Source of the DNA: Cryptomeria japonica
Taxonomy: Eukaryota; Streptophyta; Pinopsida; Cupressales; Cupressaceae
Direction of reading: 5' to 3'
DNA: 64,000 nucleotides
Assembly: GCF_030272615.1 (NCBI RefSeq)
Contig: NC_081405.1
Span: forward strand, 607,463,677 to 607,527,676
Shown here in pieces: positions 58,013 to 64,000 of this stretch. Every line of letters begins with the position of its first letter. The first letter of the stretch is position 1. The notes below the pieces were generated by a model. It had not been told where the DNA came from. It saw only the letters and a program-made list of their open reading frames with translations, and searched no databases. The translations under genes and the position numbers were made by a program.

Positions 58013-58220
58013 CTTTTATCCTGATGGCATTAAATTAAAGTTCTTTCTCTATTTTTTGGTGATCTCTAGAGCAGAGGTTGCTTTGCGTCGACCTGGGATA
58101 CATTTAACTTGTGTTGTATCTGTGGAAATATGTATCCTAGGATGATGTAATGCAACCTCTGCTCCACCAATACCCGATAGAAGAGAAAGTACTTTAATTT
58201 AAAGCCATCACAATAAAATG
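58013..58220. repeat. Foldback hairpin, 90-bp arms
   Basis: 58013-58102 pairs imperfectly with 58131-58220 around a loop of about 28 bases: 'gagcagaggttg' with 'caacctctgctc', 'aaattaaagt' with 'actttaattt', 'gggatacat' with 'atgtatcct'. The size and mismatch level are like a plant microRNA precursor or a small foldback element. Confidence 0.75.
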
Positions 58221-58699
58221 CTTTCAAGACATATATTAGGTATAAAAGGAAGCCTACCCTATCATTTGAAGGGGTTTACCTACAATTCAAGTGATCTCTT
58301 AATTATAAAATCAATTCAATTCCAAGTGAACGTGCAATCAAGCATTCATCAAGAATTGAAGGAGAAATCAAGTTAATAAAGATATTTAATAAAGATATCA
58401 TCTTTTAAATTAAGAAATGGGGAGGAGATTAAGAATACAAACCTTCCATATTGCACACTTCAAGGTATATTAAAATTAGTTTAAAGTGTATTCATTTAGG
58501 GACCTTTCATAAAATATTCTCAACTTACATATCATAAAAGGATCTGCTCCACCAATACCATATAGAAGAGAAAGTACTTTAATTTAAAGCCATCGGGATA
58601 AAATGATTTCAAGACATATAAAATCAAGTGATCTCTTAGTTATAAAATCAATTCAATTCCAAGTGAACATGCAATCAAGCATTGAAGGAGAATTCAAGT
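58158..58699. repeat. Direct duplication next to the hairpin
   Basis: 58158-58371 recurs at 58543-58699: 'agaagagaaagtacttta' and 'aaaatcaattcaattccaag' occur in both. The second copy holds only the 3' arm of the hairpin. Confidence 0.8.
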
Positions 58700-61600
58700 T
58701 GGTGCAGGTGAATTTGGAAGATAAAAGGACTCAATGAAGCCATTAAAGACTTTTGAAGGTCTTAGGAGTGAAGAGCCAATCAATTATGCATATAATGAAG
58801 CCATTAAAGACAATCACCGTTAGCATAGATTGCAGGATATGCACAAGATGTGTTTGAAATGGATTTAGAAACTTCCAACCAAATGTGATTAGTGAGTATA
58901 GATGTTGTAGTGCAACTGCCCAGGTACACATGCATGCAAAATATGTAAGCTTAGATAAGGAACATGAACTATTTTACATAATGCCTCAAAGATCACCCAA
59001 TATCCAATGACGGTTGGGAGAAAGAAAACATCAATTTTTTGATAATCTTAAATATTTCTTTATTCATCACTATAAATCTATTATGAATATAGTCTCAATA
59101 TTGCAGAAATTTATTCTATTATGAATGCAATATTTAGGGATGTAATCTTTATATTTTTTTTTTAATTAGGAAAAGGTCCTAATACAATCCCCAACTAATT
59201 AATCTACAGAAAGATACCACTAAAGAAAGAAATTCAATCCTCACCACTATGGTCTTGAAGGATTTTAAGACACTTGGATTCCTATTTTGGCCCGCTTTTC
59301 CTTGACCCTATGTTAAGATAGTAAACCAGTTTGAGAGAATCTATTGGGTGGGAAATTGTGTATGGTTGCAATTATTTTCATGCATGGAAAGTGATTTAAA
59401 GTTTGGACCAATAGAGGATAAGTATTTCTTGAACCTTCAAGGACATGTGCAGAGCACCGCATAGATGTTTCTCCATTATTGAACTCTTTGAATATGTAAG
59501 TAAATTATTTTTGGCTGATGACACAGTAAGTGTGGTATTTGTCTTTTCGATATGTTGTGGATAATATTAATCAAATATGGAATTTTCTTGATGCTATATA
59601 CACTATGTTTTGGATTGAATTTAGGTAAGCGAAGAGGTAATGGAAGAATAAAAGAGGTACACAAAGGAAGAAGAGTGAAATAGGTGGTTTGGGATGGAGG
59701 TTACCTCATCAACATGAATGAATGCCTCATCTACAGAAGTAAAAGGTACCTCTAATGGTTTCAAAATTTGTCAAAATAGTTTTGATATACCAAATAATCA
59801 AGTGGAATATCCTTTAGGTAACTAATATTATCTTCAAACTATTTATTTTGATTTTCATCATATCCTTTTTCATGTTCATTTCCCTTGGTTTTAGTACCAT
59901 TTTTTTCTTTATTTTATATATATTCAAAACAAAATTTATAGATGCCTCTACTTGTCTCACCACTCATTAATTGTTTGGGATTTTCGTTCCATTCACCAAG
60001 GTTGGCATCTATTTTAAGACTTTGTGTCATGGCCAAGCTAAATTATTATTCTCTCCATCTTGCTAATGACCATTTCATTAATGAATCCTTCCTCATAATT
60101 TTGGATAAGTGAGACAATGTTAGCTCAAGGAATCTTTTCAATCCTCTTTCAAGATTCTTTCCAAAGTAATAATCTTGCATATTGGAAAATAAATTATGCT
60201 TCTATTTTTCCAAGCTACTCTTCCTTATAATGTTTAGATTTATTCTAATGTGCTCATTGTGACTCATGTTTACTACTCTTCTTATTAGTCTCATCCCAAT
60301 ATCTCCTACAAAAATATGGAATGATTACATTTATATTTTATTTGTGTCTCCTAAATATCCACAAAATTTGGATCAATAATACAATTTTTCAATAATACTA
60401 TGAGCATCACTTTGATGAAATGAGTACTAAGCAATCCATTCTTATGAGGGGTTCATAAGAACTACTCATGAGAATGGGTTAGCTTGACTCTAAAACTATG
60501 CAAGTGAATATTGATATAAATATCATAGTATGAAAGTCTTGTGAAAACACTGATTCTTCTAGCATTGAAAGTTGTGAGAGAGTTATTAAGGGGATTCTCA
60601 TGTATATAGATTCAATGTATAAGTTCAAGACAGATTTTGAGGTGATATTTCTTTCCTTTTGGTACATCTATCTTTAAATTGGATGTTCTTTTGCCTTCAT
60701 GGTAGGGAGTAAGTAATTTTTATGTGGGTTCCTTTTTTCATTCTTGGATTATTAAGGAAAGCATAGTTTGTGAAGAGGAGGTTTTGCTTGTTATCTTATA
60801 AAAAAATTGGGTATTAGCTATTATAATAAATGATAGACAAAACAATGTCCTCTAAGGATGTTGAAAAGAAATATCTATATGATGGATTCTCTTCCCAATT
60901 TATCTTCAAAGTTATTTAGTAAATATTTGAGAAACAAAAAATAGGGCATGTTGATTTGCAAAGGAAGAACTAAATCTCCCAAGCTTGTTCCAACAACCAT
61001 AAAATTTTATGATTGGGATGCAAGGGAGATTAGTGGATTTGATGGGTTGGCTTTGGCTAGATTCACCTAAGACAATTGATGAATTATTAGGCATTGTTGT
61101 TGTCGATGCATTGTTAAGGTTATTATGGTTGATTATCAAACCTAGTGGGATTCAAAAATAGAGGCGTGTTTAAGATAATTCTTATCATTGGTTGGTTAAT
61201 AAAAATATGGTTTCAAGATTGATGCACAAACATATTAGAAGGGCACTTTTATGATGTATGTGAAATAATCACATTATTAAGCAAAATAATAGGTAATCTA
61301 TAGGCAAGAATACTCCATATATAGATATTCTATATGAAGGACATGACTAATTCCACAAACTATAAGATTGAGTAGGCTTTTCTCATTAGTGGAATCATAT
61401 AATAGCTAGTGTGTATTGTTGGATAGATGCATGAATTTGTAGTTTCCATACAACTAAGAAATGAAAATGTTTCTAAGTACAAACCAAGTGGGAACTATAC
61501 ACCCACTAATCTAATTTGTAACCACTCACCATGACTATATTATGATAACTCTCTTATTGATAATAGAGAGTATCTAATGCATTTATTAAGACCCTGATTA

Positions 61601-62459
61601 TGGTCATGGTAGACCACACAAAGAATGACTTCCATAGGAGGCTAAGAAGGTGATCCATGAACAAGAGTTTGTTTCATTCAATCCTTAACATTAACTATCA
61701 TTAAGGTGGAGAAATTTTTGAGGTGAGAAATTTAGTGAAATATTACTTAATATTCTAACTGGAGATATATACTTACTAATCATGAAGTGTGAGTTCATAT
61801 GACTCACTGATATATAATGATAAAGTATTACATAATTAAAATTGTAAAAAACACTACCTACTTGATATTAAATTTATTATTATTCTAATGTGCAAAGAAT
61901 AAACAAGATTATCTAGGATTTAAATCTGTTATGGTTTCATCATTAATAGATGGATGGATTGAATGAGTGATCGGTGAAGTAGTTGAATTTGTGCCTATAA
62001 TTCTAGAGGTTGGAGAGTTTAAAAGCATTGCATGTACATCGATCATTGACAACCGAATTAATGCATCTACTTGTGCATATAAAAGGCCCACATGAATGCA
62101 TCTTAAAACTTACTCATTGGATATGCTTTCTACTATTGCTTTTTCAATCACATCCACAATATTTCCTCTTGCAAAAGATTTCCATACCTAAACAAGAATG
62201 ACTAATAGTCATCTTGATGAGATATATAATATAATGTACCTCTCTTTCTGGATTCTCTGTATTACATGGGGAGAAATGGGGGTGATGGGGGAGGAGATTA
62301 CAATCTTGTATCAGGATGTAGATTTATTTTCTGACCATATTAATGTAACAAAAATGAACCAAAAATTGTCTTGATTAATCTGTTCTAATACCCTAACTAG
62401 CAAGGAATTTTGTTGATACAACTGTAGTACAAGTTCAAGAAAATTTCACTGCAAAAATA
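58700..62459. other. CACTA interior without recognisable genes
   Basis: 3.8 kb, AT-rich. Open frames of 60-75 codons occur on both strands (for example 60912-61139 minus) but carry no motif. No transposase domain can be seen, even in pieces. Confidence 0.5.
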
Positions 62460-62760
62460 CCAGTCCTCAAGAGCGCTCGCATCCATAAATCTTTCTCAAA
62501 GATGACTTCTTCCTCCATCCGTAGCTCTTATTGCTATTGACGGAGGCCCGGGCATCGCCATTTACACAGCCCATTTTGGGCTCCCTTGCAGTCATCCTCG
62601 CTGGTTATGTGCCAGCCCTTGGCACTTTGTGCCCGTGGCACTTCATTCCCTTGTTCCCCACTGCGGCTGTGTTTGTCACCAATGATCGCTACAGAGGCGG
62701 GATGAATGAGATAGGTGGGCTTTTGTAAAGAGGTGGGATTTTGGTCTTTTCTTTTTTTTT
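62460..62760 (+). other. GC-rich patch with a 65-codon frame near the CACTA right end
   Basis: Markedly richer in G+C than its surroundings. The frame 62531-62728 reads 'PILGSLAVILAGYVPALG' and 'PLFPTAAVFVTNDRYRGG', hydrophobic in its middle. It could be a captured exon or an element end region. I recognise no family. Confidence 0.35.
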
Positions 62761-62777
62761 AAGTAATGCACACGTTC

Positions 62778-62930
62778 GTTGAAATTCTGACAAACACGGG
62801 CACTTTTTCAAAAAAACCCTAATGTCATTGGATTATCGTCGGAATTTCGACGAAATCGGGCATTTTTTCAAAAAAAAATCAAGTTTGACCACAAAATACC
62901 TTCTCTGCCAGAAACCTCCATCGGAATTTT
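62778..62930. repeat. CACTA subterminal repeat array, right
   Basis: GTTGAAATTCTGAC (62778), GTCGGAATTTCGAC (62838) and TCGGAATTTT (62921), variants of the left-end motif, plus two copies of 'cgggca(c)tttttcaaaaaaa' (62797 and 62857). Confidence 0.75.
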
Positions 62931-62948
62931 AGGCTAAATGTATTAGTG
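62918..62948 (-). repeat. CACTA terminal inverted repeat, right
   Basis: Ends CTAAATGTATTAGTG; followed by the ATA duplication (62949-62951). Confidence 0.85.
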
Positions 62949-63213
62949 ATATATACATATATGTATATAAATATACATACACACACACACACACACACAT
63001 ATATACACATACACATGTATATGTATACATACATACATATGCATAGGTATATGTATATGTATATGTATACATACATACATATGCATAGGTATATGTATAT
63101 GTATGTATGTATGTATGTATATCTATATGTATATGTACACATACATATACATATATATATGCATATGCATATGTATATGTATGTATGTATATATGTATGT
63201 ATATGTATATATA

Positions 63214-63278
<65 letters not shown>

Positions 63279-63295
63279 ATATATATATGTATATA
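62949..63295. repeat. Compound TA/TG/TATG microsatellite, right half
   Basis: Continuation of 54725-55013: (AC)n at 62979-62999, TATG/CATA blocks, (TATGTG)n at 63209-63272 and (TA)n at 63274-63288. Its last bases run into a Gypsy-like LTR. Confidence 0.95.
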
Positions 63296-64000
63296 TGTAA
63301 TTCCCCGCCAAGAAACCCCAAAGGGATAAGCTAAATCACATGAATAGAGTGCAATAATTTAAAAAAAAAAAAGTTAAACACAACACAATGATACAATGAG
63401 ATATCAAAGTTTAGATTACACAATGGAAGACATCCACTAACACCTAAAGAGTTTCCCAACGTGATTACTTAATTCCACATTTCACTTAACTCACACTAAT
63501 AAGTCCAATAAGTCGATTATCTTATAACGAGATAATTCTTAAACTAGGATAATTTCTTTTAGAAGATGAAAATATATATCACAAGATAAGGTTCATCCAT
63601 TAAGATTTATCTATATCCTTCATTCATACTACAAGACCCCTCTGATAATTAAATAAGCTAAGAATACATGAGGTTCTCATCATTTACAATCCTGCCATAA
63701 AGGTGAACATAACCAATATACAAACGACCACATCGGTCAATAAATATATAAATGATCCCTGAATAGGAAAGGATCCAACTGAACACAATAGAAGCAAATA
63801 CAAAGGTCCACTGGAGCATCCGTAAAACTAAGTCATCCCAACCCAAGGTATAGCATGAAATCAGGTACTCACAATGGCATAGGCAACATGATGACTCCAC
63901 AAAATGCTCTTGTTAAGACAACACGACAACACACTAGGGAACATAGGGACAAGTGTTATCACACAACCTGGTATGGTTACCATGGCAAGTCTTCATAGGT
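63296..64000 (+). repeat. LTR, partial at the window edge
   Basis: Begins TGTAATTCCCCGCCAAGAAA; same family as 17770-18746 in the opposite orientation. It runs off the window, so the element type cannot be read here. The frame at 63658-63900 has no motif. Confidence 0.65.

Larger units (their letters stand above)
55014..62948. mobile_element. CACTA-type (CMC/En-Spm) DNA transposon, non-autonomous, with captured gene sequence
   Basis: Ends CACTAGTACATTTGGG (55014) and CTAAATGTATTAGTG (62934-62948); on the reverse strand the right end reads CACTAATACATTTAGC, so the first 31 bases form a terminal inverted repeat matching at about 23 positions. Flanks are ATA and ATA, the 3-bp duplication typical of CACTA elements. 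Both sub-ends carry arrays of a short palindromic motif around GTCGGAATTCCGAC. I find no transposase, so it would depend on another element. The interior holds a 2.2-kb inverted repeat of a DRM-type methyltransferase fragment, a 0.2-kb foldback and a GC-rich frame. It inserted into a microsatellite that continues on both sides. Confidence 0.85.

Noticed and set aside
62879-63334. Open frames of up to 130 codons
   Set aside because: Same microsatellite artefact on the right side of the CACTA element.

Overview
The window is plant nuclear DNA, AT-rich and almost entirely built of decayed and nested transposable elements. A large-genome gymnosperm, probably a conifer, fits best: the one host-like gene is a TIR-domain gene whose wording resembles conifer TIR-NB-LRR (TNL) genes, there is a long interstitial telomere-like block, and Gypsy, Copia, LINE and CACTA relics lie back to back. 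The organism call is inference; nothing here names a species.

Layout. 1-1.8 kb is a LINE (EN+RT) relic. From 2 kb a duplicated unit recurs: a noncoding repeat I call R1, followed by a segment from a TIR gene locus. Copies lie at 2.0-4.7, 12.3-15.3, 30.9-33.4 plus 40.8-41.6, 47.3-49.7 and 50.4-54.3 kb, with a partial R1 at 16-16.9 kb. Different elements have landed in different copies: a Gypsy-like LTR element (4702-12286) that itself holds a short LTR element (5994-8678) with a SINE in one LTR; a pol-less LTR retrotransposon (33365-40764); and a 5'-truncated LINE (51793-53060) with a 19-bp target-site duplication. Only the copy at 13.0-14.0 kb keeps an intact TIR exon, with a TATA box and, upstream, four copies of a 173-bp tandem repeat.

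17.8-30.9 kb is retrotransposon material: a lone LTR, a Copia element split by a minus-strand LINE that carries an extra ORF after its RNase H domain, and the LTR and gag of a second Copia element. 41.6-42.6 kb is a degenerate telomere-like array; 43.9-45.9 kb is a second kind of LINE.

55014-62948 is the most interesting object: a CACTA-type DNA transposon (CACTA...TAGTG ends, 3-bp ATA duplication) inserted into a long TA/TG microsatellite. It holds a nearly perfect 2.2-kb inverted repeat, with two 1.1-kb arms and a 27-bp loop. Each arm carries a piece of a DRM-type de novo DNA methyltransferase gene, the enzyme of RNA-directed DNA methylation. Transcription through it would give a long hairpin able to make small RNAs against the host gene that silences transposons. 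That function is inference, but the structure is directly readable. The window ends in a Gypsy-like LTR that runs off the edge.
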